Origin: Coriobacteriaceae bacterium
Lineage (GTDB): Bacteria > Actinomycetota > Coriobacteriia > Coriobacteriales > UMGS124
Reading direction: 5' to 3'
Length of the DNA: 29,786 bases
NCBI GenBank assembly: GCA_019420325.1
Contig: JAHZHK010000027.1
Location: forward strand, 1-29,786
In this document: one piece after another, positions 7,568 to 15,866 of the stretch
Numbering within the stretch: the stretch's first letter is position 1
Layout: each line of letters starts with the position of its first letter
Program-made: the position numbers and the translations under genes
The notes under the pieces: model-generated
Databases searched by the model: none
The model's input: the letters and a program-made list of their open reading frames with translations, nothing else
Told to the model about the DNA's origin: nothing

Positions 7568-9010
7568 CTACTTCGCCGCCTTCTTCGGGCTGCGGTAAGG
7601 CACAATGGCCACGAGGGCAGCGGCGCAGAACACCGCAACGCACAGCAGCATCTGCTGGTAGCCTCCCATACCCGCATTGTTCGCGATGAAGCTCACGAGG
7701 ATGGCGGGGGCCAGGGTCGTGCCGATCTGGCGTACGAGAGCAATGGTGCCCACAGCGCTGGCGCCGTCCTTCTCGTCGGTATTCTCAAGCACCATGTAGT
7801 TGGTGGGAGCGCCCATGGCAAAGCCCATGCCAAAGCCGACCATAGCCAGGCCGGCGATGAGCAGGGCCCTGCTGGGGGTGGCAGAGGCGACAAGCGCCAG
7901 GAACACGAATCCCGCAGCCATGACAGCCAGGCCGAACGCAAGCACGGGCTTGGCACCAAAGCGGTCGATAAACTTGCCGCCGAGGGGCGGTCCCACAAGC
8001 GAGGCGGCGCCGATGGCAAGCACGTAGTAACCGCCCGAGCCGAGAGGCTCACCCATGACGAACTCGGCATACTGCGGCACGAGCATCATCGAGATGATGG
8101 TGCACCCAACGAAGAACGAAGCGATCATCGTGATGACGATGGGCTTGCTGTGCAGGTACTCCATATGGAAGACCGGGTCTTCCGCCTTGCGCTCGACCTT
8201 ACCGAACGCAACAGTGCACACAGCGGCTGCGGCAAATGTCGTCCACAGCAGAGGCGAGGTCACAGAGGCAGCCAGGTTCGTGAAGTCAATCTCCTTGATG
8301 CCGAGCAGGAGCAGCATGATTGCAACAACGAGGAGCACGGAACCCGCCGTGTCAAAGCGACGCTCGTCCTTCTGTTCGCAGGAACCTTCCTCGCACACAG
8401 CGCGCAGGAACACGAACGAAGCCACGATAAGCGCCGCGCAAATAGGAACGGCGATGTAGAACAGCATGTCCCAGCTCTCGACTCCCACCAGGCCGATAAC
8501 GGCGCTGCCCATGGCGGCGCCGAGCACGTTGGAAAGGCCCGCAACCGCAGCTGCCAGGCCCAGCGCCATGCCGCGCTTCTCGGGAGGGAACGTGGTGCCG
8601 ATTGCGGCATTGGCCACAGGGATCATGCCGCCTGCGCCGGCCGCCTGAATGACGCGGCCCACCAGGAGCAACGGAAAACCGATGGCAATCTTCGAAAGGC
8701 CGCACAGAATCGAGCCGACTGCAAACACTCCCAGGCACAGGGTGAATATCTGGCTGCGGCCGCGACGGTCCGCCAACTTGCCGATTACGGGAATGAGCGC
8801 CGCATAAAAAAGCGTGTAGATGTTGATTATCCAAATGCCGACCTCGTCATTGAGGCCAAACGTTGTCTGCACCACCGTGCGCACAGGCGAAACCATGCCC
8901 ACATACAGGCCGCCCACAAGCAGGCCAAACAAGTAGATGGCCAGGATGGCTCCGAGATTAGGCGACTTCTTGACAGCGGCTCCAGCAGGAGCTCTTTGGG
9001 TTTGTTTCAC
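7568..9010 (-). CDS. MFS drug/proton antiporter, DHA2-like (about 14 TM)
   Basis: 480 residues with about 14 hydrophobic segments. The loop 2-3 motif A is intact (GKLADRRGRSQIF), and a motif-C-like Gly/Ala/Pro run follows (GLAAAVAGLSNVLGAAMGSA). Length and layout fit the EmrB/QacA (DHA2) group that exports drugs or other hydrophobic compounds by proton exchange. The start is a GTG with GGTGAG about 7 nt upstream. The leader is about 130 nt from an extended -10 element at 9145-9153. The TetR gene upstream on the same strand is a plausible regulator but is separated by a truncated gene and a terminator. The substrate cannot be read from the sequence. Confidence 0.88.
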   Translation of the reverse strand: MKQTQRAPAGAAVKKSPNLGAILAIYLFGLLVGGLYVGMVSPVRTVVQTTFGLNDEVGIWIINIYTLFYAALIPVIGKLADRRGRSQIFTLCLGVFAVGSILCGLSKIAIGFPLLLVGRVIQAAGAGGMIPVANAAIGTTFPPEKRGMALGLAAAVAGLSNVLGAAMGSAVIGLVGVESWDMLFYIAVPICAALIVASFVFLRAVCEEGSCEQKDERRFDTAGSVLLVVAIMLLLLGIKEIDFTNLAASVTSPLLWTTFAAAAVCTVAFGKVERKAEDPVFHMEYLHSKPIVITMIASFFVGCTIISMMLVPQYAEFVMGEPLGSGGYYVLAIGAASLVGPPLGGKFIDRFGAKPVLAFGLAVMAAGFVFLALVASATPSRALLIAGLAMVGFGMGFAMGAPTNYMVLENTDEKDGASAVGTIALVRQIGTTLAPAILVSFIANNAGMGGYQQMLLCVAVFCAAALVAIVPYRSPKKAAK

Positions 9011-9144
9011 GATGACTCACCGCTTCCGTTTTCTCCGGTGGCAAGTCGAAGGCGCCCACGAAGAGCCCCCGCTGCATCCACCGCAGCCTTGTCACACTGA
9101 ACAGACTAAAAATCAACGATGCTGAAAAGCGCCGTAAAAACCTG

Positions 9145-9153
9145 AGTATACCA
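9145..9153 (-). promoter_or_regulatory. Extended -10 promoter for the MFS gene
   Basis: On the minus strand the sequence reads TGGTATACT, an extended -10 with a near-consensus hexamer. It stands just after the terminator at 9174-9197, so the MFS gene has its own promoter. Confidence 0.5.
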
Positions 9154-9173
9154 GCAGGTAGAAATGAGGAAGA

Positions 9174-9197
9174 CCCCAAGCACATGTGCACTCGGGG
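9174..9197 (-). terminator. Terminator after the HsmA-like remnant
   Basis: On the minus strand CCCCGAGTGCA pairs with TGTGCTTGGGG (several G-T pairs), followed by TCTTCCTCATTTCT. It lies 34 nt after the remnant's stop and directly before the MFS promoter. Confidence 0.65.
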
Positions 9198-9230
9198 CCT
9201 GCGCTATTACGCCACGTAATTAGGCACCCT

Positions 9231-9356
9231 TCACGCTGCTGCGGCGAGGTGGCCCCTCTTGAGGGTGCCGGCGCGGCGCTCGGAGAAGGCGCCGACGGTG
9301 TAGGCGAGGAATGCGAGGGTGATGGTGAGCGTGGCGGCGATGAGAAGCGGGCTCAT
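9231..9356 (-). pseudogene. N-terminal remnant of an HsmA (TIGR03987)-like membrane protein
   Basis: A 41-codon ORF with a good ribosome site (TAGGAGA, 8-9 nt upstream). It reads MSPLLIAATLTITLAFLAYT then VGAFSERRAGTLKRGHLAAAA and stops. This matches the opening of the HsmA/TIGR03987 family of small multi-spanning membrane proteins: first helix, YT(I/V)G, a short basic SER(R/K)-G-LK loop, then the histidine that starts helix 2. The family is normally over 100 residues, and the missing helices are not found in any frame downstream, where a terminator follows at once. It is probably a truncated gene, though a functional one-helix microprotein cannot be excluded. The family match is from recall. 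Confidence 0.55.
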
Positions 9357-9435
9357 AGGAAGGGTCTCCTATCCAAGTGTGGGGTGGGGTGTGGGGCCAA
9401 GGGGGCCGATCGGCGCGGGCCGCCCCTTGAACGAC

Positions 9436-9500
9436 CCTCATGTTCGCGCCCGGCGCGGTGAACATCAACGCCGCCATGTTCAGGCAAATTCCGAACACAT
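9436..9500. promoter_or_regulatory. Cluster of GAACAT/ATGTTC half-sites (operator candidate)
   Basis: Four alternating half-sites, ATGTTC 9440-9445, GAACAT 9460-9465, ATGTTC 9476-9481 and GAACAC 9493-9498, with gaps of 14, 10 and 11 nt. They form overlapping dyads 80 nt or more upstream of the HsmA-like remnant and about 60 nt downstream of the TetR gene. This is the kind of site a TetR dimer would bind. Confidence 0.4.
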
Positions 9501-9561
9501 TTGCACGACAAAACCCTCACACACCCTCGCGTCTCAAGCGAGGAACACCCGCACGCCCACT

Positions 9562-10131
9562 TTAGCCCTTGGGATATAATGCCTGCTCAAGCATCCAAAA
9601 GAATGTCGGCATGCTCGTTGCGTTCGACGAACGCAGACAACTGAGAAGGTTATTGAGCACGAGGGTGCACACCGCAGTGGAGTCAACGCCCGCAGGGAGC
9701 GTCGCATTCTGAAGACGCGGGTCATGCTCAAACACCCTCTGCAACCCATGCAGGGCATGTTCAAACTGAGCCGCCTCGCGAGCGCGGGCGGCAACCAGCT
9801 CGGCTTCAGGAAGCGATCCGACCCCCTTGAGCCAGTTGGTCCGGAATCGAGCGAGAACGGCCTCCATGCTCGAAAACAGGCTGCGGCAATATGCACCGAA
9901 GTCGACCTCGGGCTCAAGGCGGCAGAACTCTTCGAAAAAGGCCCTACGGAAAAACAGCTCGACCGTATCGACCACAAGGTCGCTCTTCGATCCAAAATAG
10001 TTGTACACGGTGCCAACAGAGACTGCGCACTCATGTGCAAGCCCGCGAACCGAGAGAGCCGCGATGCCATGCGTCTCGGCGATGCGGTACGCACCCTCCA
10101 GCAGCTCTTCACGCGAAGTCGTAGCCGCCAT
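9562..10131 (-). CDS. TetR family transcriptional regulator
   Basis: 189 residues from the ATG at 10131, chosen for its AAGGGGG ribosome site and because the family N-terminus begins there; a start at 10254 would add a 41-residue tail of poor quality. The N-terminal TetR HTH is clear: REELLEGAYRIAETHGIAAL, then SVRGLAHECAVSVGTVYNYFGSKSDLV (residues about 5-52). The rest is helical and is the likely ligand-binding and dimer domain. It is followed downstream on the same strand by a candidate operator cluster, an HsmA-like remnant and an MFS exporter, which suggests it once controlled, or still controls, a membrane efflux unit. Confidence 0.88.
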   Translation of the reverse strand: MAATTSREELLEGAYRIAETHGIAALSVRGLAHECAVSVGTVYNYFGSKSDLVVDTVELFFRRAFFEEFCRLEPEVDFGAYCRSLFSSMEAVLARFRTNWLKGVGSLPEAELVAARAREAAQFEHALHGLQRVFEHDPRLQNATLPAGVDSTAVCTLVLNNLLSCLRSSNATSMPTFFWMLEQALYPKG

Positions 10132-10329
10132 AGCCAAGCCCCCCTTGCGACGCCATAAATGACCCACCGTGCCCTCATCCAGATGCACAGGCCACCCTAA
10201 AAAAGGCCATTCGCATGTTTTCCGCACAAAGATAGGCTCTCTGCACGCCGACACGCATGGACCAGAATACCCGCATGCACGATATGTGAACCAATATGAC
10301 GTCGAAGCACGCTAAACCCAAACGAAAAA

Positions 10330-10361
10330 GCGGGGCGCCGGCACACTGACCAGCGCCCCGC
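10330..10361 (-). terminator. Terminator closing the dms/LuxR/remnant unit
   Basis: GCGGGGCGC (10330-10338) pairs perfectly with GCGCCCCGC (10353-10361). On the minus strand the stem is followed by TTTTTCGTTT. It stands about 35 nt after the flavoprotein remnant and so ends the long minus-strand unit. Confidence 0.85.
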
Positions 10362-10396
10362 CGGGGGGAGGGTGCGTTAAGCCTTTAGAGCCCTAT

Positions 10397-10731
10397 TTAC
10401 GCGACGGGCTCGGCGGCTGCGGCCTTCTGGCCGGCGATGCGGCCGTTGACCAGGCAGTCGGCCATGGCGCAGAAGCCCAGGACCACGCCGCGGCGGGCCT
10501 TAACGTAGGGGGGTCGCCGGTGGTCACGTCGTTGCCGGAGGCGCCCGCTCGGGGCACCCGTGCCCCCGGCGCCCCGGCCGCGCTTGGCTGCGCGGCGCCT
10601 GGGCGCATCGGCGCCCGCCGCCCCTCGTGACGACTCGAAGAATGCGCCGATCCAGCCGTGCGCACATGCCCCGCCGATGGTGAAACCGCGCGGGGGGACG
10701 ACTTTGGCCCCGGGGTGGTGAGGCTCACCAC
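10397..10731 (-). pseudogene. Flavoprotein remnant: Tat signal joined to C-terminus, FAD core deleted
   Basis: Two reading frames must be combined. The frame starting with a GTG at 10731 opens MVSLTTPGPKSSPR. After a shift in a C/G run near 10690 the other frame gives RGFTIGGACAHGWIGAFFES, which together look like a Tat signal peptide (ancestral SRRGF). Further on, SGNDVTTGDPP in the first frame passes at a six-C run (10507-10512) into YVKARRGVVLGFCAMADCLV then NGRIAGQKAAAAEPVA and a stop. The last part is the usual C-terminus of an FAD-dependent reductase (GRIAGQ). Total length is about 110 codons against about 500 for the family, so the FAD and substrate domains are gone. It lies 41 nt downstream of the LuxR gene and was probably its target. 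Confidence 0.6.
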
Positions 10732-10772
10732 GGCCGAGGGATGGACGGGTCTAGCTGGTAGCTGGGGGTTTC

Positions 10773-12341
10773 TTAGATTGCAGCTCTAGAGGAAGCCTTT
10801 GGCCCGTGCCCGTGCTCGCGCTCCGCTGCCAGGGTGTTGCGCACCATCTCGATGACGTCGAGCAGCTCTTGCTGGGAGTGCACGCCAAGCTTGCGATACA
10901 CATTGGTGGTGTGAGTCTTTGCCGTCTCAAGCGAGATGCTGAGCTCGCTGGCTACAAACTGGCGATTACGGCCGCGGCCAAGCAGAGTGCAGACATCGAA
11001 TTCGCGGGGCGAGAGGGCATAGTCATCGCGGATTCGCTGCATGACCTGACGATAGTCATCGACCTCTAGCGCATTCATAGGCGTCGCAACGCCAGGATGC
11101 ACGTCGCCCCAGCCGAACTGGGGGCGCTCAAACAAGACGGCGACAAGCACGAGTAACATGAGAGCGATACCCGACACGAGGTGCTCCCCTGCCGAATCGA
11201 TGCCGATGCAGAAAACGTCCCACGCGATGAGGCCCACCACGGAACCCAGCTGAACGGCCAAAAGGCCAGTCGGAACCGAAACGGTCACCGCCACGTCGTG
11301 ACGAAGCTGGCGAGATCCAAGCAGGGACCACAGCGTCATGAAGAAGAACTGGTAGCCCAGCGAATGCACACCCCATCCCATGTACCAGAAGATTTCATAG
11401 GGGAAGAGCACGTATGCCATGGCCATCAGCGGCAACGAGACGCAAAGCACAAGCTGCCATGCATCGAGCTTGAGGGCAAAGGCTGCCAGGAACGTGAGTC
11501 CCGAGGCAAGAATCGTGCCGATAACAACGCCAAAGCAAGAGATGCGGTACAGCTCCTCAGGCACAACCTCAAAGCCTGCGTTGATGAAACCGTTAGAAAG
11601 ACCGAAAACGAAGGCAAGGCCGGCGAGCATGAGGAACGCCCGGTCATGCAAGAGAGTGGCAAGCGGCGTGCGAGGGGCTTCGGAGGGTGTCGCGGGACCA
11701 GGCGCAGCTGCAGAGACGGCATTCTTCTCTTCGTCCTCATAAGGCAGACCCATGGGGTGCGTCGCAGCGCGCTGACCCGCCCAGAAACCAACACCTGGGC
11801 ACACGAAGCCCACCACCAGGGCAAACACAGCAGGCACGACGTTGCACACGAGAAACGCCACGCCGCCGAACAAAAGGGCGATTGCATTGTGGAACAAAGC
11901 CGTGCGAACACCCAGGGCAGCCGTCTGCGAACACCACTGGCACAGGAGCAGTCCCTCCGTCAAACCCGTGAAGAGACCCGACACCAGCGCAACAGGCTCG
12001 ACAAGCCCGGCAGGCAGGGGGAAATGCGCAATCAACAGCAAACCCGTGCCTATTCCCGCCAGACCGCACAGCATCGCCGCCAGGCGCACGCCCATCATGA
12101 GGCGTGCCTGGTTTGTACGGGCACGGCATGCCAGCACAAGGACTACGCCCACAGCAAGCGCACCCATAATGACGTTGACACCCCAGCGGGCATTGGTCAA
12201 CTCAATGGAATAGCCGCGAAGCGAGAACGGACCTCCCCAGTAGATGAGCCAGGTCCACAGATACATGGCTGCAAGGCCCGTAACGATACGGGTGTCACAT
12301 GACAGCCGCTGCGTAAAGCTCTTCAATTTCCCCCCGACCAC
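10773..12341 (-). CDS. LuxR-type regulator with about 12 membrane segments
   Basis: 522 residues: an N-terminal hydrophobic domain resembling a major-facilitator fold (about 12 segments to residue 425, with a charged cytoplasmic loop EDEEKNAVSA near the middle), then a LuxR/GerE HTH (LSPREFDVCTLLGRGRNRQF, SLETAKTHTTNVYRKLGVHS). The start is a GTG with AGAGGA 7 nt upstream; a TTG six codons later (LKSF) is an alternative. It begins 11 nt after the response regulator stop, so it is very likely co-transcribed with the two-component pair and the dms genes. Immediately downstream lies a decayed flavoprotein gene, the sort of partner such regulators usually have. Confidence 0.87.
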   Translation of the reverse strand: MVGGKLKSFTQRLSCDTRIVTGLAAMYLWTWLIYWGGPFSLRGYSIELTNARWGVNVIMGALAVGVVLVLACRARTNQARLMMGVRLAAMLCGLAGIGTGLLLIAHFPLPAGLVEPVALVSGLFTGLTEGLLLCQWCSQTAALGVRTALFHNAIALLFGGVAFLVCNVVPAVFALVVGFVCPGVGFWAGQRAATHPMGLPYEDEEKNAVSAAAPGPATPSEAPRTPLATLLHDRAFLMLAGLAFVFGLSNGFINAGFEVVPEELYRISCFGVVIGTILASGLTFLAAFALKLDAWQLVLCVSLPLMAMAYVLFPYEIFWYMGWGVHSLGYQFFFMTLWSLLGSRQLRHDVAVTVSVPTGLLAVQLGSVVGLIAWDVFCIGIDSAGEHLVSGIALMLLVLVAVLFERPQFGWGDVHPGVATPMNALEVDDYRQVMQRIRDDYALSPREFDVCTLLGRGRNRQFVASELSISLETAKTHTTNVYRKLGVHSQQELLDVIEMVRNTLAAEREHGHGPKASSRAAI

Positions 12342-12352
12342 TCACTATCCTC

Positions 12353-13051
12353 TTACAGCCTGTCGGCCAGTTTGTATCCAACGCGCCAGACAGTAATAAG
12401 ATACCGAGGTTTGGACGGGTTGTCCTCAATTTTTTCGCGGATTTTTCGTGCAAATACCGTGATGCTGCTAGGGTCAGCGGCATCTTTGTCGCCCCAGACG
12501 TGCTCCATGATCTGATCGCGCGTGAAAACGCTTCCCGGCTCGCTTGCCAGGAGCTCGAGCAGTTCAACCTCGCGCGAGGAAAGAGCGACCTGCTTGTCCC
12601 GCAGGCGAACGTCGTACTTGCCGAAGAATATCTCAAGGTCTCCCACGCGATACGAAGCCGCGCTGCGCGGCTCCTGCGAGCTGGCCCGGCCGCGCTTGCG
12701 CAAACGCGCGTTCATGCGCAGGACGAACTCCTCGTTGTGGAACGGCTTCACCAGGTAATCGTCGGCACCGGCCTTGAAGCCGATTGACTTGTCGACAATG
12801 TCGCCCTTCGCCGTGAGGAACATGATGGGGACGCGGCGGCCCTCGCCGCGAATCATCTGACAAAGCTCGAACCCGTTGATATCGGGAAGCATCACATCGA
12901 GAATAAGCAGGTCAGGACGCTCGCGGCGCAGCATATCAAGGCCATCGACGCCGTTGTCGGCGCAACAAAACTCATAGCCCTGCCTCGCCACCAGCTGGCC
13001 GATGAGCAGGCGCATGCTCTCGTCGTCGTCAATCAGCATCACTTTGGCCAT
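12353..13051 (-). CDS. OmpR/PhoB-family response regulator
   Basis: 232 residues from the ATG at 13051; upstream in-frame starts would overlap the kinase gene and add poor sequence. The receiver domain has the acidic triad (LIDDDES, Asp8-10), the phosphorylated Asp at about residue 52 (LLILDVMLPD), the switch Thr (FLTAKG) and Lys (YLVKPF). The C-terminal winged helix is intact (ALSSREVELLELLASEPGSV, SITVFARKIREKIED, TVWRVGYKL). It lies 40 nt after the sensor kinase and 11 nt before the LuxR gene. Likely targets are the dms promoter and perhaps the flavoprotein now in ruins. Confidence 0.93.
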   Translation of the reverse strand: MAKVMLIDDDESMRLLIGQLVARQGYEFCCADNGVDGLDMLRRERPDLLILDVMLPDINGFELCQMIRGEGRRVPIMFLTAKGDIVDKSIGFKAGADDYLVKPFHNEEFVLRMNARLRKRGRASSQEPRSAASYRVGDLEIFFGKYDVRLRDKQVALSSREVELLELLASEPGSVFTRDQIMEHVWGDKDAADPSSITVFARKIREKIEDNPSKPRYLITVWRVGYKLADRL

Positions 13052-13091
13052 ACAAGCCGCCTTTCGCCGTACCTCACACCCGTACGCTCCA

Positions 13092-15071
13092 TCATAGCGA
13101 ATTCGCCACAGGGCCGCCCTCAGGCAAGCGAACGGTAAACGTGCTGCCCTGCCCTGGCGCGCTTTCGAGTTCGACCGTGCCCCCAAGCATCGCAACGAGG
13201 TCCTTGACAAGCGACAGCCCCAATCCGCTGCCTCCATAGCGGCGCACGGTGGACATATTCTCCTGCGTGAAACGCTCGAAGACAAGGCGCTGCTTGTCCG
13301 CAGGGATGCCAATGCCCGTGTCGGTCACGTCGATACGCACGGTGCCGCCAGAGGCGCCCGGCTCATCAACCGCCGCAACAGACCTCTCTACGGCATTGAC
13401 CGACTCCCCAGGCTCATATGCCACGTTCACCTCGACCCGACCGCCCTCAGGTGTGAACTTGATTGCGTTGCTCACCAGGTTCACGAGAATGCGGCGCACC
13501 TTTTCCCAATCACTCTCGATGAGCGGTACGTCGGGTGCAACACTCGTGGCAAACGCGACGCCGCGCTTGAGCGCAACCGACTCGTTGGAGGTCTCAACCA
13601 TGCCCACAATGTCGTTGAGGTCGACAAGCTCCAGGTTGAGGCGCTCCGAGCCCGCCTGGATACGAGCCGTCTCGAGCACGTTATTTACCATTTCGAGAAG
13701 AATACTGCCATTCTTTTCGACCTCTTCCACCTGCCGCAATGCAGCGGTTTCACTGGAATCGATGCTCTGCGCAAGCAGCTCGGTGAAGGCGAGAATGGAC
13801 GTGAGCGGCGTGCGCAACTCGTGGCTCACGATGGCAAGGAAGTCAGACTTGTACTGGTTCTCCCGCTTGAGCCGCTCGTTGACTTCTTCCACATGCGCAC
13901 GCTGCCGCTCGAGCTCGGCGTTGGTCGCACGCAGCTGCTCGGTACGATCAACAACCTGCGACTCAAGGCTGCCGTACAAGCTGCTGAGACGACGCGACAT
14001 CTCGTCGAACTGCGTAAAGAGCGCATCGACCTCACGTGAAGCATAGGGATTTGAGGGGCGCTGTGGGGAAATAATCGGGGCACTGCGAACGAATTCTGCA
14101 CGGGGGAAGGATTCGCACAGCCCATCCACACCAGGCGTGCCATCTACAGCAACCTGTGCATCCGAAGACTCGCTGGATAGAAGACCTGACGACCACGCAC
14201 TGGCCGATGATACGCCGGCTGCCCCATCGCGCCTGCCCTCAGCCTGCTCGCCCAGCCAAGCAAGCGACGCATTGAGCTCGGTCAAAGGCGTCGTTATCAA
14301 TCGGCTCAGCACGTGAAAAATGACAAAGGCCACGCCCACCATGAGCAGGACAAATAGGGCCGCGTTCGCCGCCACTGCCGCGCGCATATTGGAGAAATAG
14401 AGCTCGGTAGGTACAACGACGCTCACCGCGCCTGCGATGTCGCCGATGTGCGCGCCCTCCTTGGGGTAGCCGGTGACGTCAATCTCACCTTTGGGCGTGC
14501 CATGGCACTCCATGCATTCGGAGTCGTACACCATGGAGCGCACATAGCGAAACACGGAGCCACCCGCATCGCCGCCAAAGCCATAGACCTCCTCCTGGGC
14601 CATTTCGGTTGGCCGAGAAGCCGCATTGGCATAGAAGCCCTCGAGGGCAGCTCGCTCATAATCATCGGGCGCGTTATAGAAGTTTCGCGGGTTAAGGTTC
14701 GTAAACCTCATAGAGTAATCGGACCCTCGGCTGAAGAGCGCCGCAACCGCCTTGCCGGCAATGGCGCAGTGCAACCTTTTGAAGTCGTATTCACCCTGCG
14801 AGGTATGGTTGATGGTGTATTGGTTGATAGAGATAAAGTCCCAGACCGCATCCATCTCGCTCACAAGCATGCGCGACTGCTCGAGCATCTCTGCCTCGAC
14901 GCGCGAACGCTGGTCTGCGTAGGTGAAAGCGATGAACGCGATGGAGAATAGAAGCAGCACGCCGCTGAGCAGGCCGATTATCTTCGTGCGCAGGCCAACG
15001 CGCGTTGACCCGCCACCTCGAGACTCCCTGCGTGCATGCTTCCCGATGACTCTGGGACCTCCGCCTCTCAT
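13092..15071 (-). CDS. Heme-c sensor histidine kinase (Tll0287-like/DUF3365 sensor)
   Basis: 659 residues. TM1 is at about 31-50. A periplasmic domain follows to about 230 with the DUF3365 (Tll0287-like) features FTNLNPRNFYNAPDDYE and a CMECH c-type heme-binding motif at about 186-190. TM2 is at about 233-255. A low-complexity Ser/Ala-rich stretch interrupts a HAMP-like region, followed by a coiled coil, the H-box SHELRTP (His about 417), N-box NLVSNAIKF, and G-boxes DTGIGIP and GGSGLGLSL. It overlaps the torD stop as TGATG, so translation is coupled; a GTG one codon earlier is also possible. The covalent heme suggests redox or gas sensing for the dms respiratory genes. Heme attachment requires a cytochrome c maturation system not visible here. 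Confidence 0.92.
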   Translation of the reverse strand: MRGGGPRVIGKHARRESRGGGSTRVGLRTKIIGLLSGVLLLFSIAFIAFTYADQRSRVEAEMLEQSRMLVSEMDAVWDFISINQYTINHTSQGEYDFKRLHCAIAGKAVAALFSRGSDYSMRFTNLNPRNFYNAPDDYERAALEGFYANAASRPTEMAQEEVYGFGGDAGGSVFRYVRSMVYDSECMECHGTPKGEIDVTGYPKEGAHIGDIAGAVSVVVPTELYFSNMRAAVAANAALFVLLMVGVAFVIFHVLSRLITTPLTELNASLAWLGEQAEGRRDGAAGVSSASAWSSGLLSSESSDAQVAVDGTPGVDGLCESFPRAEFVRSAPIISPQRPSNPYASREVDALFTQFDEMSRRLSSLYGSLESQVVDRTEQLRATNAELERQRAHVEEVNERLKRENQYKSDFLAIVSHELRTPLTSILAFTELLAQSIDSSETAALRQVEEVEKNGSILLEMVNNVLETARIQAGSERLNLELVDLNDIVGMVETSNESVALKRGVAFATSVAPDVPLIESDWEKVRRILVNLVSNAIKFTPEGGRVEVNVAYEPGESVNAVERSVAAVDEPGASGGTVRIDVTDTGIGIPADKQRLVFERFTQENMSTVRRYGGSGLGLSLVKDLVAMLGGTVELESAPGQGSTFTVRLPEGGPVANSL

Positions 15072-15739
15072 CACTTGCTCGCAGTCACTTCCAACTCGGT
15101 GGCAAGGGCCTCAAGCGTACCCGTCGCAATGCCGCAGACGGCACGGAAGTAGGCTCCATGGTCGCGCTCGGCGATGCGAGCCAGGCAGTCAGGCCCGAAG
15201 GCGAGGAGATGTCCTGCCAAAAACTCGCGCAGCAGCGGCAACGCCGCCTCGTCGCCTTCTGCCGCAGCATGCAGCAGATGAGCGACAAACGAGAACTCAA
15301 GGCCGATGTGATCGTCAGGCTCATTGGCCGCACGCTCAAACACAAGGCCGCCGCGCTTGTACATTGCGCGCACTTCCAGCGTCCGCGGGCCAAAGAGGGT
15401 CTCGTCCTCACTGCGCCACACGCTCTCGTAAGGACTCGCCTTAGAAGAGCCCGTCATGAAGAAAAGGTACGTGCGATCGAGGTGCACCTGACGCATGAAA
15501 TCCGCAAAGGCCTCCGGGCTTTGGGCCGCGCCGTCGAACAGCTCAACCAAGGCACGCGACGCATCCGGCGCAACCTGGGTAAACGGGGCCTCGCTGAACA
15601 TGGCACGGTCCTGCACCATGCCGCGCATGGTCTGCTCGGCGGGGTCGGCATAGAGCGCCCATGAGCAAAACGCGCAAAGAGCCTGATACGCCTGAAGCGT
15701 CTCCGTCGTGATCGAGTCGTTGGTCAGAGCACCGGACAT
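15071..15739 (-). CDS. TorD/DmsD-family molybdoenzyme chaperone
   Basis: 222 residues, all helical. The family motif (E-x-x-D-H-x-x-x-E) is present as EPDHIGLEFSFVAHLL about two thirds along. Proteins of this family bind the Tat signal of DMSO/TMAO-type reductases and hold the apoenzyme until the molybdopterin cofactor is inserted. The partner is the dmsA-like gene two positions upstream. GAGGGGG lies 5 nt before the ATG at 15739. The stop overlaps the sensor kinase start. A 127-nt gap separates it from the ferredoxin gene, longer than other gaps in the unit. Confidence 0.88.
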   Translation of the reverse strand: MSGALTNDSITTETLQAYQALCAFCSWALYADPAEQTMRGMVQDRAMFSEAPFTQVAPDASRALVELFDGAAQSPEAFADFMRQVHLDRTYLFFMTGSSKASPYESVWRSEDETLFGPRTLEVRAMYKRGGLVFERAANEPDDHIGLEFSFVAHLLHAAAEGDEAALPLLREFLAGHLLAFGPDCLARIAERDHGAYFRAVCGIATGTLEALATELEVTASK

Positions 15740-15866
15740 AGGGACCCCCTCGTTTGGTTACAAGAAAAGAATAGCGCGCGAGCCCGCGAAAAGCGAACCC
15801 GCGCGCATAATTGCACCGCTTATGAGCGATACGTCAAGCAAAAAGATGCTGGCAGAGGCCGCAGCC
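15740..15866 (-). other. Spacer between dmsB and torD with weak terminator-like element
   Basis: On the minus strand an imperfect GCTG/CAGC-based hairpin is followed by CTTTTTGCTT within 50 nt of the dmsB stop. It may be a leaky terminator that lowers expression of the chaperone and regulators relative to the enzyme subunits. The stem is short, so this is tentative. Confidence 0.3.

Noticed and set aside
7214..9100. 628-codon plus-strand frame crossing the AIM24 end, a terminator and the MFS gene
   Set aside because: It runs through a strong bidirectional terminator and is rich in His, Gln, Arg and Asp as expected opposite a membrane protein gene.
9220..9498. 92-codon minus-strand frame over the HsmA-like remnant
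   Set aside because: A different frame of the same strand gives a good ribosome site and a membrane helix, while this one becomes Pro/His/Arg-rich nonsense.
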